From: JANWHF01 sp036276235
GTDB lineage: Bacteria; Planctomycetota; Phycisphaerae; Tepidisphaerales; Tepidisphaeraceae
Length of the DNA: 43,708 nucleotides
Direction: 5' to 3'
Assembly: GCA_036276235.1 (NCBI GenBank)
Contig: DATBDZ010000060.1
Span: forward strand, 1 to 43,708
Shown here: piece after piece, positions 1 through 8,640 of the stretch
Position numbering within the stretch: the first letter of the stretch is position 1
Layout: each line of letters opens with the position of its first letter
Notes under the pieces: model-generated
Told to the model about the DNA's origin: nothing
The model's database searches: none
The model's input: the letters and a program-made list of their open reading frames with translations, nothing else
Position numbers and translations under genes: made by a program

Positions 1-12
1 CAAGCCCAACTG

Positions 13-69
13 GTGGGCGGCTTTGGCCCGGTACTCGAGCGTTTCGCTCGTCCACCGCCCACTCTTTTT
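13..69 (+). terminator. Terminator-like hairpin of a gene lying upstream of the window
   Basis: Outer arms GTGGGCGG (13-20) and CCGCCCAC (55-62) are perfect complements. An inner perfect hairpin, CGAGCG-TTT-CGCTCG (36-50), sits in the loop. A T-rich run TCTTTTT (63-69) follows directly, as in an intrinsic terminator reading rightward. The gene it would serve is outside the window. Confidence 0.5.
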
Positions 70-98
70 GGATGGACGACGTACTACAGGAAATACTT

Positions 99-911
99 AT
101 GTCCCTGATTGATTCACCCTATCTCGTCGAGCCGGGAAAGAAATTCAAACTCTCCGACCACAAGGCGGATGACACCGGTAAGTTCTCCGAGAAGGATGAT
201 GCCGAGCCTCGCACGCTGAAGAACCTCGAAGAGCTCGAAAAGCTGCAGGACAAGCTTTACGCGCAGGCCAAGTATGCCGTGCTGATCGTGTTGCAGGCGA
301 TGGACGGCGGCGGGAAGGACGGCACGATCGCCAAGGTCTTCAGCGGCGTCAATCCGCAGGGGTGCATCGTGCACAGCTTCAAGCGCCCCACGCCGCTGGA
401 ATTGGCACACGATTATCTGTGGCGAATCCACGCCGCCACTCCGGCGAAAGGGATGATCGGCATCTTCAATCGTTCCCACTACGAGAGCGTGCTGGTCGAG
501 CGCGTGAAGGACATCGTGCCCGAATCGGTCTGGTCAAAGCGCTACGATCAGATCAACCACTTCGAGAAATTGCTGGCCGACGAAGGCACGGTGATCATTA
601 AGTTCTTCCTGAACATTTCCTGGGAAGAGCAGAAGAAGCGGATGGAAGCGCGGCTGGCCGACCCGAAGAAGAACTGGAAGTTTGATCCGGAAGACCTAAA
701 AAACCGCGAGCGCTGGACCGACTACATGGCAGCCTACGAAGAGGCCCTCAGCCGCTGCTCGACAAAGCACGCCCCGTGGTACGTCGTCCCCGCCGACCAC
801 AAATGGTTTAGAAACTGGCTCGTCTCCGACATCCTCACCAGAACGCTGGAAAAAATGGACCTGAAGTATCCGCCGCCGCTGAAGAAGGCGGATCAGATTA
901 AGGTGAAGTGA
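99..911 (+). CDS. ppk2: PPK2-family polyphosphate kinase / polyphosphate:nucleotide phosphotransferase
   Basis: Cytosolic enzyme of about 270 residues, a normal length for a single-domain PPK2. PPK2 enzymes move phosphate between polyphosphate and nucleotides. The Walker A-like loop MDGGGKDGT lies at about residues 68-76. The NRSHYE motif (about 124-129) corresponds to the conserved NR-HYE block of the family, and a Lys/Arg-rich lid follows. The sequence resembles the TIGR03709-type PPK2 group, but substrate class (AMP, ADP or both) cannot be read by eye. An in-frame ATG exists at 72. I prefer 99 because AGGA (88-91) lies seven bases before it and the family starts near here. The gene stands alone, followed by a 7-base tandem repeat. 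Confidence 0.92.
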   Translation: MSLIDSPYLVEPGKKFKLSDHKADDTGKFSEKDDAEPRTLKNLEELEKLQDKLYAQAKYAVLIVLQAMDGGGKDGTIAKVFSGVNPQGCIVHSFKRPTPLELAHDYLWRIHAATPAKGMIGIFNRSHYESVLVERVKDIVPESVWSKRYDQINHFEKLLADEGTVIIKFFLNISWEEQKKRMEARLADPKKNWKFDPEDLKNRERWTDYMAAYEEALSRCSTKHAPWYVVPADHKWFRNWLVSDILTRTLEKMDLKYPPPLKKADQIKVK

Positions 912-912
912 G

Positions 913-1020
913 TGCGTAATGCGTAATGCGTAATGCGTAATGCGTAATGCGTAATGCGTAATGCGTAATGCGTAATGCATCCCGCCTTCTTACGCATTAC
1001 GAATTACGCATCACGCATTA
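913..1020. repeat. Nine tandem copies of TGCGTAA plus an inverted partner
   Basis: Perfect 7-base repeats of TGCGTAA fill 913-975, starting one base after the ppk2 stop codon. The segment 990-1020 holds several imperfect copies of the reverse complement (TTACGCA). Transcribed, the two parts could fold into a long slippery hairpin between ppk2 and the convergent SUKH gene. Copy number at such tracts is likely to vary between strains. Confidence 0.9.
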
Positions 1021-1047
1021 ACCGCGAGCATCACGTATTCACGAAAG

Positions 1048-1692
1048 CTACTCCATTCCAAACCAAAACATATTCCGTCCGGCCAACGTTTCATCCAGCC
1101 AGCGCTCGTACCAACTGAGGTAGTCGGTGTTGCGGACGAAGTAGGGGGGTTGGCCGGCGTTATCGACGTACACGACCCGCCCGCGCGATTCGCCGGCCAC
1201 GATCAGCAACGTGTAGAACGTGCTGCCTTGGTGATTCAGCGTGATCGCGCCTTGGAACGGGTGCCACTCATAGGGCGGCAATTCGCTCGCCCATTCGCTT
1301 TGCAACGGCGCCGGGCCGTTGTGCAGTGGGCTGAGGCTCGAGAGAAATCCGCGCATCGGGCGCGGCACGCGAGCGGCGCAATCGCCGACCGCATGATTCC
1401 ATTGCTCGAGCGGCAGCACGCCGCAGTAGGGGCCAGCGCCGCCGTCGCCGACATGCGTCAGGAACGCGCGATAATCTTCGGGCAGGCGCACATTGTGGCG
1501 AGCTTCGAAATCGCTGATGGCCGCTTCATCCAACACCGGATTCACACGGTAATGATGATCGGTGCCGCACGGCACACGAGCCTTGAGCGTTCCGCGCTTG
1601 GCTTGGTCCTGCGCATCGCGCAGTTTCTTGCCGATGCGCAGGAGTCGCTGCGCGATTGCGGTCGAACCGATCTTTGGAGCTAACAGTGCCAT
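1048..1692 (-). CDS. SMI1/KNR4 (SUKH-1) family protein
   Basis: A 214-residue cytosolic protein without signal peptide or membrane segment. From about residue 52 it has the SUKH pattern: a short helix, then LPEDYRAFLTHVGDGG, then the Gly/Pro-rich turn GPYCGVLPLEQW. A Trp/Tyr-rich C-terminal half follows. SUKH proteins include polymorphic-toxin immunity proteins and general bacterial regulators. No toxin gene lies next to it, so an immunity role is not supported here. The start is well backed: GGAGG lies six bases upstream of the ATG. It converges with ppk2 across the heptamer repeat. Confidence 0.8.
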   Translation of the reverse strand: MALLAPKIGSTAIAQRLLRIGKKLRDAQDQAKRGTLKARVPCGTDHHYRVNPVLDEAAISDFEARHNVRLPEDYRAFLTHVGDGGAGPYCGVLPLEQWNHAVGDCAARVPRPMRGFLSSLSPLHNGPAPLQSEWASELPPYEWHPFQGAITLNHQGSTFYTLLIVAGESRGRVVYVDNAGQPPYFVRNTDYLSWYERWLDETLAGRNMFWFGME

Positions 1693-2215
1693 ACAAACCT
1701 CCCGCGTGCCGTCACACCTCTCATACAGTGATACGCTCAGTCCGTCTGATCCGTCACTCAGATTGACGGGGCTATCATCGATTTCTCACGTTCGCCGCCG
1801 GTTATAAATCGCGGCCGCGTTTATAAGCAGCGCCGTAGGGGTGAACCTTGTGTTCACCCGTGTCGCTCGCGAAACCCGCGGAGGGCGAACACAAGGTTCG
1901 CCCCTACAAAATGCGCTCGCGAAACCGGCTTGGGCGAACACAAGGGTCGCCCCTACGGCCATCCGCGATAAAAGACCGCCGGCCGGAGAGGTCACGCGCC
2001 TCTCCGTGCTCGGCAGTCCGTCTCAGGTATCGCGCGGCAGTCATGAGACGCCGCGTTCCCGTTGGAGATTTCAAATATCAAATTTGAAATCTCAAATCTC
2101 AGATTCCCGCGGAGCGCGGTTTATTCCGCTGCTCCAAAGGCGGCGGCATAAATCCCGCCCCCCGATTTCTTATCTGCCTACTGCCTTCTGCCTTCTGACC
2201 TCTGCCTACTGCGCC
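1693..2215. repeat. Gene-poor gap packed with low-complexity and palindromic repeats
   Basis: I see no convincing gene here. At 1835-1859 is a 25-base unit resembling GTAGGGGTGAACCTTGTG. Its inverted copies lie at 1883-1907 and 1932-1956 (GGGCGAACACAAGGTTCG and onward). At about 2063-2106 is an AT-rich palindromic tract built from CAAATTTGAAATCTC-like words. At 2170-2210 is a run of CTGCCTTCTGCCT-like words. These tracts create open frames on several strands that should not be called genes. Confidence 0.75.
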
Positions 2216-2247
2216 AAAAAAAAGCCCCGGAGAACAATCTCCGGGGC
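2216..2247 (-). terminator. Strong intrinsic terminator, minus strand
   Basis: A perfect 10-base-pair stem, GCCCCGGAGA (2224-2233) with TCTCCGGGGC (2238-2247), encloses a four-base loop. On the minus strand it is followed by eight T residues (A at 2216-2223). A second small hairpin, CATTCAA/TTGAATG (2253-2269), lies just before it in the transcript. It has no T-run on the plus strand, so it must end a minus-strand transcript from the right. Confidence 0.85.
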
Positions 2248-2275
2248 TTGGGCATTCAAAAGTTGAATGAACCGT

Positions 2276-2440
2276 TTACCTCGGAGGACCAGCGCGAAGG
2301 GTGCGCTTCGCATGGCGGCCGCTAATACGCGTCGAGCCGATCGATTCGATCGTGACCGGCATCGATACCGGCAGCCCAATCGCGCACGCGACCGCCATAC
2401 GCCAATTGGCGGGGCGATAGGTGCTGAAATTGGATTTCAT
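2276..2440 (-). CDS. Candidate 54-residue basic small protein in its own transcription unit
   Basis: I do not recognise this protein. The frame starts at an ATG at 2440 (MKSNFSTYRPANW) and ends TLRAGPPR. It is basic at the C-terminus and has a moderately hydrophobic middle (MAVACAIGLPVSMPV). No Shine-Dalgarno sequence precedes the ATG. The case rests on context: it lies between a near-consensus minus-strand promoter (2510-2537) and a strong terminator (2216-2247), which together define a transcript of about 290 bases. The frame could be incidental and the product an untranslated RNA. A longer frame starting with TTG at 2521 would begin inside the promoter and is unlikely. Confidence 0.35.
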   Translation of the reverse strand: MKSNFSTYRPANWRMAVACAIGLPVSMPVTIESIGSTRISGRHAKRTLRAGPPR

Positions 2441-2509
2441 TGAGGTCACGATCAAAAACTCCAAAGAAAACGCCCCCGCAGAGACTATTTCGGCAAGGGG
2501 AAGATGAAG

Positions 2510-2537
2510 CTTATACAACAAAAGCAGCGGGCGTCAA
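2510..2537 (-). promoter_or_regulatory. Sigma70-type promoter, minus strand
   Basis: On the minus strand, -35 TTGACG (plus positions 2532-2537) and -10 TATAAG (2510-2515) are separated by 16 bases. Each differs from consensus at one position. The only gene-sized space downstream is the short unit ending at the terminator at 2216-2247. Confidence 0.65.
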
Positions 2538-2551
2538 GAGGAATCTGGATC

Positions 2552-2580
2552 TAAACACGTCATCGGCGCTGTGGTAAAGT
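2552..2580 (+). promoter_or_regulatory. Possible promoter of the PVC-type cytochrome gene
   Basis: TAAACA (2552-2557) and TAAAGT (2575-2580) are 17 bases apart, about 30 bases before the downstream ATG. Both hexamers match consensus only partly. The site is arranged back to back with the stronger minus-strand promoter at 2510-2537. Confidence 0.35.
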
Positions 2581-2610
2581 CATAGCTCATCGATCTACAC
2601 AAGGACCTGC

Positions 2611-5316
2611 ATGACTCGACGCTTCTCCCTGATTCTGGCGGCGTTGCTGCCAGGTGGTTTGCTTTCGATGGCCGCTGCGCCGGCATTCGCTCAGCAGCCC
2701 GCCACCCGCCCGGCCCGCGCGGCAACCACGCGCCCCACGACTCGCCCCGCAACTCGCCCCGCCGCGCGGCCGACCGCCGATACCATCGAGCATTATCCCG
2801 CGCCGCCGGCGCCGCCGCTTTCGCCCGATGAGGAGATGAAGACGTTCGATCTCCCCGTCGGATTTCACGCCGAGCTGGTGGCGGCGGAGCCGATGATCGA
2901 AGACCCGGTCGTCGCGGTGTTCGACGAAGACGGTCGGCTGTGGGTCGCCGAGATGCGCAGCTACATGCTCGACCCCTACGCGCACAACGAGCAGGACCCG
3001 ATCGGCCGCGTCGTTGTGCTCGAGAGCAGCAAGCACGATGGGAAGTTTGATAAGCGAACGGTCTATCTCGATAACATTTATCTGCCGCGCGCGATCTGCC
3101 CGGTGGCCGGCGGTGTGTTGATCGGCTCGCCGCCGCACTTGTGGTTTTGCCGCGATACCAAGGGCGATCTGCACTGCGATCAGAAGACCGAAATCTCCGA
3201 TCGCTACGGCATCGCCAAGGATCCGGAGTACGGAGATAACGGCCTGCTCTGGGACCGCGACAACTGGATCTACAACGCCAACTCCACCGTTCGATTTCGC
3301 TTTACGGGTCGCTTGGGCGCGCCGATCACGCTGAATTCATTTGAATCTTCGCCGACCGCGCAGCGCGGGCAGTGGGGGCTGACGCAGGACGATGTCGGCC
3401 GCCTTTATTTCAACTACAACTCCGACCAGCTTCGCGGCGACATGATTCCCACCGAATACCTGTCGCGCAATTCGCACTACAAGGCTCAGGGCGGCAACTA
3501 CCGCATCGAGACGGATCAGCATGTGTGGTCGAGCCGCCCCAACCCCGGCATCAATCGCGGCTACGAGCCGGGAAATCTGCGGGCCGACGGCGCGCTGAAT
3601 ACCGTGACCGCCACCTGCGGCCCCACAATCTTCCGCGGCACTGCGCTGGGCGAAGATCATTATGGAGACGCATTCATTCCCGAGCCGACCGGCAATCTGG
3701 TCATGCGCAAAAGGCTGACCGAGACCGACGGCGCGATCAAATCCAAGAGCGTGCTGCATGATCGCGATGGCCGCCAGGTCGATTTTCTCACGTCAACCGA
3801 TGAGCGGTTTCGGCCGGTGAATACTTACACGGGCCCGGACGGCGCGCTGTATGTTGTCGATCTGTATCGCGGGCTGATTCAGCATCAGGTTTATCTGACG
3901 CCGTTTTTGCGGAACCAGGTGTTCGAGCGAAAGCTGGAGGCGCCGCTGCATTGGGGGCGGATTTTCCGCATCGTGAAAAATGGTGCCGCTCTGGCGAAGC
4001 TGCCGCATATGTCCGGCGAAACGACCGCGCAGGTCGTCGAGCATCTTTCCGATCCGAATGGCTGGATTCGCGACACCGCCCAGCGCGTGCTCGTGCAGCG
4101 GGGGGACAACGCAGCCGTTCCGCTGCTGCAAACACTGGCGATTTCCGGCGCGAAGCCGCTGGGCCGCCTGCAGGCGCTTTGGGCGCTCAAGGGCATGGAC
4201 GCGATCGACGTGGCGACGCTCCGCAAGGCGGTGGACGACAAGGACGCGCGCGTCGCCGCGGCGGCGATCCGCCTGAGCGAGCCGCTCATGGTCACACGGC
4301 GGGGCACCGGCATGCTCGACGACGTTCTTCGCCAGGCCAATCGCCCGCAAGTGCGGCTGCAATTCGTTCTCAGCATCAGCGATGTCTCCAACGAAAAAGC
4401 CCAGCAGGCTCTGGCGAATGTGCTCGCAAGCGCGGCGGATAAGCCGTTCATCCGCGATGCCGCCATGAGCGGGCTTTCGCAGCGCGAGTTGCCGTTCCTC
4501 GAAAAGCTTCTGTCCGATCCACAATGGCAAGCCGAAGGCCCCGGCCGCGCCGGCCTGATCGGCGCGCTGGCCACCTGCGTCTATGGCTCCAACGACGGCG
4601 CCGCGATGGCCAAGCTGCTCACACTGGCGCAATCGCAAACCGGCGACGCCAAATGGCGGCAGGACGCGATGCTCGATTCGCTGGCGGCCATCGCCCGCGC
4701 CCCCGGCCGCAAGCTACGCGTCGCCCTCAAGGAAAAGCCCGACGAATTCTTGAAGCTGGAAGAGAGCGACGACAAGCGCATCGCCGATCGCACGAAGGTC
4801 GTGATGAACCTGCTGACCTGGCCCGGCAAGCCGCTCCCGGCACAGGCCGAGCAAACGCCGCTCACCGATGCACAGCTCGCGAGCTTCGAGCGCGGCAAAA
4901 TCGTTTTCACGGCAACATGCGCTCAATGTCACCAAGCCGACGGCAATGGCATGGAAGGAAAAGCCCCGTCGCTGCTCGATTCGCCGATCGCGCTCGGTCC
5001 GGACATCCGCCTGATTCGTCTGGTGCTCAACGGCGCGAAGGGCGAATTTCACGTCACCGGCTGGGTCCCCAACCAGGAGATGCCGACGTTGGCGATCCTG
5101 CCCGACGCGCAGATCGCCGACGTGCTTACGTACATTCGCCACGAATGGGGCCACAACGCCCCGCCGGTGACAACGCGAACGGTGCAGCAAATCCGCACGC
5201 TGGTGGGAGATCGCCAGACGGCATGGACGGAGCAGGAACTGCTGGCCGTCCCCGCGCCCGCTCAGCCCCGCGGCGGACGCGGTGGGCCGACGAGTCGAAG
5301 AGCGGCACAAAGGTAG
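2611..5316 (+). CDS. PVC-type membrane-bound dehydrogenase domain protein with HEAT region and cytochrome c domain
   Basis: A 901-residue exported protein of a family expanded in Planctomycetota and Verrucomicrobia. Order of parts: signal peptide (about 1-28, ending AFAQQ), a Thr-Arg-Pro-Ala linker, a beta-propeller-like dehydrogenase domain (about 55-450, starting FDLPVGFHAELVAAEP), a HEAT-like helical region (about 470-730), and a C-terminal c-type cytochrome. The heme site CAQCH is at about 770-774 and a likely axial Met is in NQEMPTLA (about 824). Such proteins are thought to oxidise sugars or polyols in the periplasm and pass electrons to heme, but the substrate is not known from sequence. 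An AAGGA site lies five bases before the ATG. Confidence 0.88.
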   Translation: MTRRFSLILAALLPGGLLSMAAAPAFAQQPATRPARAATTRPTTRPATRPAARPTADTIEHYPAPPAPPLSPDEEMKTFDLPVGFHAELVAAEPMIEDPVVAVFDEDGRLWVAEMRSYMLDPYAHNEQDPIGRVVVLESSKHDGKFDKRTVYLDNIYLPRAICPVAGGVLIGSPPHLWFCRDTKGDLHCDQKTEISDRYGIAKDPEYGDNGLLWDRDNWIYNANSTVRFRFTGRLGAPITLNSFESSPTAQRGQWGLTQDDVGRLYFNYNSDQLRGDMIPTEYLSRNSHYKAQGGNYRIETDQHVWSSRPNPGINRGYEPGNLRADGALNTVTATCGPTIFRGTALGEDHYGDAFIPEPTGNLVMRKRLTETDGAIKSKSVLHDRDGRQVDFLTSTDERFRPVNTYTGPDGALYVVDLYRGLIQHQVYLTPFLRNQVFERKLEAPLHWGRIFRIVKNGAALAKLPHMSGETTAQVVEHLSDPNGWIRDTAQRVLVQRGDNAAVPLLQTLAISGAKPLGRLQALWALKGMDAIDVATLRKAVDDKDARVAAAAIRLSEPLMVTRRGTGMLDDVLRQANRPQVRLQFVLSISDVSNEKAQQALANVLASAADKPFIRDAAMSGLSQRELPFLEKLLSDPQWQAEGPGRAGLIGALATCVYGSNDGAAMAKLLTLAQSQTGDAKWRQDAMLDSLAAIARAPGRKLRVALKEKPDEFLKLEESDDKRIADRTKVVMNLLTWPGKPLPAQAEQTPLTDAQLASFERGKIVFTATCAQCHQADGNGMEGKAPSLLDSPIALGPDIRLIRLVLNGAKGEFHVTGWVPNQEMPTLAILPDAQIADVLTYIRHEWGHNAPPVTTRTVQQIRTLVGDRQTAWTEQELLAVPAPAQPRGGRGGPTSRRAAQR

Positions 5317-5408
5317 TGGCAGGAAATGCTGCGCAATCACCGTCTTTCGCGTCGCCCCGTGTCGGTCTTTGCTATAGATGCAAATCGAAGTACGCTACGG
5401 GCAAAAGT

Positions 5409-5430
5409 AGCGCGCCTGACACGGCGCGCT
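5409..5430. terminator. Hairpin between convergent genes, possible bidirectional terminator
   Basis: AGCGCGCC (5409-5416) and GGCGCGCT (5423-5430) form a perfect 8-base-pair stem with a six-base loop, between the ends of two convergent genes. The flanks are only weakly T-rich on either strand (TTCATTCAT on plus, ACTTTTG on minus), so termination is plausible but not certain. Confidence 0.45.
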
Positions 5431-5458
5431 TCATTCATCTCCCTTGGCCTGTCTCCGT

Positions 5459-8400
5459 TTACCGATCCCCAAAATTCTTCCCCGACACAGCTTGCCCCGC
5501 GGTAAGCGTCATCGCGTAAACACCGGTCGTCGGAGTCGTCCGCGTGAAGCCGGATTTGAGCACTTCGCGCACGTTGTATTTCCCCGCCGCGACGACAAAT
5601 CGGTAGTTGCCTTTGGAATCGGTCGTCGTACTGACTTCGCCGCTATCGAGCTTTCCGTTGTTGTTCGTGTCGAGATAGACCACCCAGCCCGCTAACCCCA
5701 GCTCTCCAACATCCTGTTTGGCGTTTCCATTGGAATCTTTGAAGACCGTGCCGGTGATCAGCGCGGCGGTCGTTTCCCCGAATGCTTTGCCGCTGGCGGT
5801 CTGGCCGGCAGTGAGCGTGACATCGAAATATCCTGTCGTTGGAATGGTTCGTCTCCAGCCGACAGGCAATACCTCGGCGACGCGATAACTTCCTGCGACC
5901 AGCGTCTTAAACGCGTAAGTTCCATCCGCAGCCGTCAGCGTTGTCGGCTCGCCAGCGTCCAGCTTGCCGTTCTTGTTCTTGTCGATGTAGATCGTTCGCC
6001 CGGCGATCCCCTTCTCAGTGGCGTCGCGAGCCGCGTTGCTGTTGGCGTCGTTAAAGACGCCGCCGGAGATCAAAACATTCTGCGTCTGCCCGAAGTTCTT
6101 GGCGCTGATGATCTGGCCTGACGTGACCGTGACATCGAAGAAGCCGGCGAGCGGCGCTGTTTGCCGCCAGCCCGCGGGGGTTACATCCGCGATTCGATAG
6201 CTGCCGGCGATGAGGTTCTTAAATGAATAAGTGCCGTTAGCGGCAGTAATCGCCGTCGCTTCGCCGCTGTCGAGCTGCCCATTCTTGTTCTTGTCGATGT
6301 AGACGGTGCGGCCAGCCAGGCCGGTTTCGCCGGAGTCGAGCGTGCCGTTGGCGTTTGCGTCTTTGAAAACAGTTCCGGAAATTGATGCGGGTGCATTCAC
6401 CTGAATCGTCGTGGTGTAGTTGGTGAAGCCGCCGTCCTTGTCCTTGATGCGGCCACGGATCGTGTGCGCGCCGGCCGTCACAAGAAAGCTCGCCGGAACC
6501 GTTGCGGATGCAGAGGCGGAGTCGGTGATCTCAAACGTTCCGTCATTCTTGAAATCGAAGCTGTACTTGAATCCCGCCGTCACGTCGGCCGGCGAAGGAT
6601 CGGCCGCGCCGGAGAAGGCGACGCTGCCGACGGAGCCGAGCATGATCGTGCCGCCGGTCAGCTTTGCCGTTGGGGAGACGTTGCTGATGTTGACGGTCGT
6701 GCTCGCGATGGCGCTATGCCCAAGACTATCGGTCACGCGCAGCGCGACAGTGCGGGCGGCAGGGCCGTCGATCCCCGCCGCGCTGAAGCTGGCGGTCTTG
6801 CCCGAAGCGTCGGCGGTAAACGTGTTGCCGTCGTAGTTCAAATCCCACGAGTAGGCCGCAATCGATCCGCCGGCTTCAGAAGAGGCGCTGCCATCGAGCG
6901 TGACTTTGCCTCCTTCACCCACAGAATACGGCCCGCCCGGTTTTGCAATCGGCGTCAGCGCCGAGGCAAACTGCGCCTCGTACGCCCCCATATCAACAAT
7001 CGGCGCGGTCCCATGTCCCGTGTCGGCAACGTCGCCGACGTCGAAGAACCGTGGATTGCCGGCGATGTCCGTCGTCGTGCCGGCCGGCACAGCCGAGTTG
7101 TCGCCGGCATCGATCGCGGGCGAGGTTTTCTGCAAATGCAGATCGCCGTAGTCATCGTCGGTGGTTCCCCATTTGCCGTCGGGGCCGGGGCTGGGGTTGC
7201 GGACAAAGTGTGGATCGGAGCTGATGTTGCCGGTGCCGGTCAGGCCCACGCTGGTATCGCTGAAAGACGCGTGGAGGATGGCTGGTTGCACTCGTTCCGG
7301 GCTGCTGCTCCAGACGATGCAATTGCTTAGCGTAACGCCTCCCTCATCAAAGATGTCATCCGCCGTGGCCGTTACAATTCCAACGTCATAGTTCTCTGTG
7401 AAGGTACAGCCTTCGAAGAAGGATTGAGCCCATGCGTCAATAGCGCCCGCTCGGCTCGAGGCGACGTTGTTGGAGAATCGGCAGTCGATGACGGTACATG
7501 TGTCGGCAGCATTCAAATTCGAGAGGTAGGCCGCACCCCCGATAGCAGCGCTGTTGCCTTCGAACGAGCACCCGGCAATCACGCTGTCAGCGCTCATGAG
7601 TACGTCAACGGCGCCGCTGTAGTCGTGTGCGTTATTCCCAACAAATAAGCAACCGGACATGGTCATATGGACGGCTTTCTGAAGGCCGCCAAACGTTGCT
7701 GGATAGCCGATCCCCGCTACGGCTCCGCCGCTTCCACTGGCCGTGTTTCCGGTGAATGCGGAGTCAGTGATTCTTAGGTCGCAGTTCGACACGATGTAGA
7801 CAGCACCACCGAAGCCCCCAATCACGTTAACTGGAGCAATCGCGGTATTCCCCACGAATGTACAGCCGACAATTTCTTCGGCTGAGGCGTCGCACGAAAT
7901 TGCGCCGCCCAGTCTCGCAGTGTTTGCAGTGAAGACGCAGTTGCGAAGCGTTGGCGCGCCACTGTTTTTGCGTTGCGGGTCTTGAATGGTTAGTCCGCCG
8001 CCGAACGCCTGTCCGTACCCACCGGTGACGGTGACGCCATCGACGATGCAAGTCGCGTCAGCGGTCGATCCCGTCAGAACGCTATTACTGTTGTCACTTT
8101 TGTCGCCGACGACACCGATGTCGCCGGACAAGGTGGTCGGCGTGTTGACGATATCGCGGGCATTGGGATTCGCGGCGTTCGTGCTGCCGGCGTATCCACC
8201 GTCGATCTCCACGCCGCTCTTGAGCGTGAACGTTGCGGTGCGATCGATGCCGCTGGTCGGCTTGTAGGTCCCCGTGGCAATTAAAATCTTGTCCCCCGCC
8301 TGCGCCGCGGCGAGCCCCGCCTGCAAATCCGCAAACGCCGTCGCCCAGGCCTTTCCATCCGGCGACGCCGCACTGCTGCCGGCATCCACATAAACATTGG

Positions 8401-8467
8401 ACAGCAAGAATCTCGGCTCGAGCCGTTCGATCTGCCGCTTTCGGCTTGCGCATCGCCCACCGCTCAT
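5459..8467 (-). CDS. LEPR-XLL surface protein: beta-helix, PKD and three SdrD-like B repeats
   Basis: A secreted protein of about 1002 residues. The N-terminus carries LEPRFLLSN (about 16-24), the LEPR-XLL motif of large planctomycete extracellular proteins. A right-handed beta-helix follows (about 25-420), with repeated GG-V, NCVF and GCTF-type turns. It ends in a choice-of-anchor-Q-like segment (SPAIDAGDNS, then DMGAYEAQ). Next come one or two PKD-like domains (about 500-690). Three near-identical repeats of about 100 residues (690-1002) match SdrD B/Cna B-like modules, each with D-NGKLDSGE calcium-site loops. The ATG at 8467 is chosen because GGAGG lies five bases upstream. Likely role: adhesion or matrix. 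No enzyme activity is evident. Confidence 0.85.
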   Translation of the reverse strand: MSGGRCASRKRQIERLEPRFLLSNVYVDAGSSAASPDGKAWATAFADLQAGLAAAQAGDKILIATGTYKPTSGIDRTATFTLKSGVEIDGGYAGSTNAANPNARDIVNTPTTLSGDIGVVGDKSDNSNSVLTGSTADATCIVDGVTVTGGYGQAFGGGLTIQDPQRKNSGAPTLRNCVFTANTARLGGAISCDASAEEIVGCTFVGNTAIAPVNVIGGFGGAVYIVSNCDLRITDSAFTGNTASGSGGAVAGIGYPATFGGLQKAVHMTMSGCLFVGNNAHDYSGAVDVLMSADSVIAGCSFEGNSAAIGGAAYLSNLNAADTCTVIDCRFSNNVASSRAGAIDAWAQSFFEGCTFTENYDVGIVTATADDIFDEGGVTLSNCIVWSSSPERVQPAILHASFSDTSVGLTGTGNISSDPHFVRNPSPGPDGKWGTTDDDYGDLHLQKTSPAIDAGDNSAVPAGTTTDIAGNPRFFDVGDVADTGHGTAPIVDMGAYEAQFASALTPIAKPGGPYSVGEGGKVTLDGSASSEAGGSIAAYSWDLNYDGNTFTADASGKTASFSAAGIDGPAARTVALRVTDSLGHSAIASTTVNISNVSPTAKLTGGTIMLGSVGSVAFSGAADPSPADVTAGFKYSFDFKNDGTFEITDSASASATVPASFLVTAGAHTIRGRIKDKDGGFTNYTTTIQVNAPASISGTVFKDANANGTLDSGETGLAGRTVYIDKNKNGQLDSGEATAITAANGTYSFKNLIAGSYRIADVTPAGWRQTAPLAGFFDVTVTSGQIISAKNFGQTQNVLISGGVFNDANSNAARDATEKGIAGRTIYIDKNKNGKLDAGEPTTLTAADGTYAFKTLVAGSYRVAEVLPVGWRRTIPTTGYFDVTLTAGQTASGKAFGETTAALITGTVFKDSNGNAKQDVGELGLAGWVVYLDTNNNGKLDSGEVSTTTDSKGNYRFVVAAGKYNVREVLKSGFTRTTPTTGVYAMTLTAGQAVSGKNFGDR

Positions 8468-8572
8468 GGCACCCTCCGTCAAATTGCTGAAATGTGAGAA
8501 AGGGACGGATTACACCCACGCGTCCCGCCGCCCCCATTGGGCCATGCACAAATGCCCCGGGCAAGCCATGAA

Positions 8573-8601
8573 ATCGTAGCGGAGCGGGAAATGGGGCACA
8601 A
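8573..8601 (-). promoter_or_regulatory. Possible promoter of the LEPR-XLL surface protein gene
   Basis: On the minus strand, TTGTGC (plus 8596-8601) and TACGAT (8573-8578) are 17 bases apart, about 105 bases upstream of the ATG. The match to consensus is moderate. Confidence 0.35.
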
Positions 8602-8640
8602 GAAAAATCGTGTAGAACTGGGAATGATCTGGTTCGTTTC

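Noticed and set aside
1048..1692. Toxin-immunity or anti-phage locus based on the SUKH protein
   Set aside because: No toxin, nuclease or other defence gene is adjacent, and SUKH proteins are common outside such loci.
1835..1956. CRISPR array
   Set aside because: Only three units, one inverted, with similar rather than unique spacers, and no cas genes.
1841..2266. 141-codon frame across the repeat-rich gap
   Set aside because: It is translation of palindromic and low-complexity repeats, with peptide strings that simply mirror the repeat units.
2276..2521. 81-codon version of the small minus-strand frame starting with TTG
   Set aside because: Its start lies inside the -10 to -35 region of the predicted promoter, so it could not be translated from that transcript.
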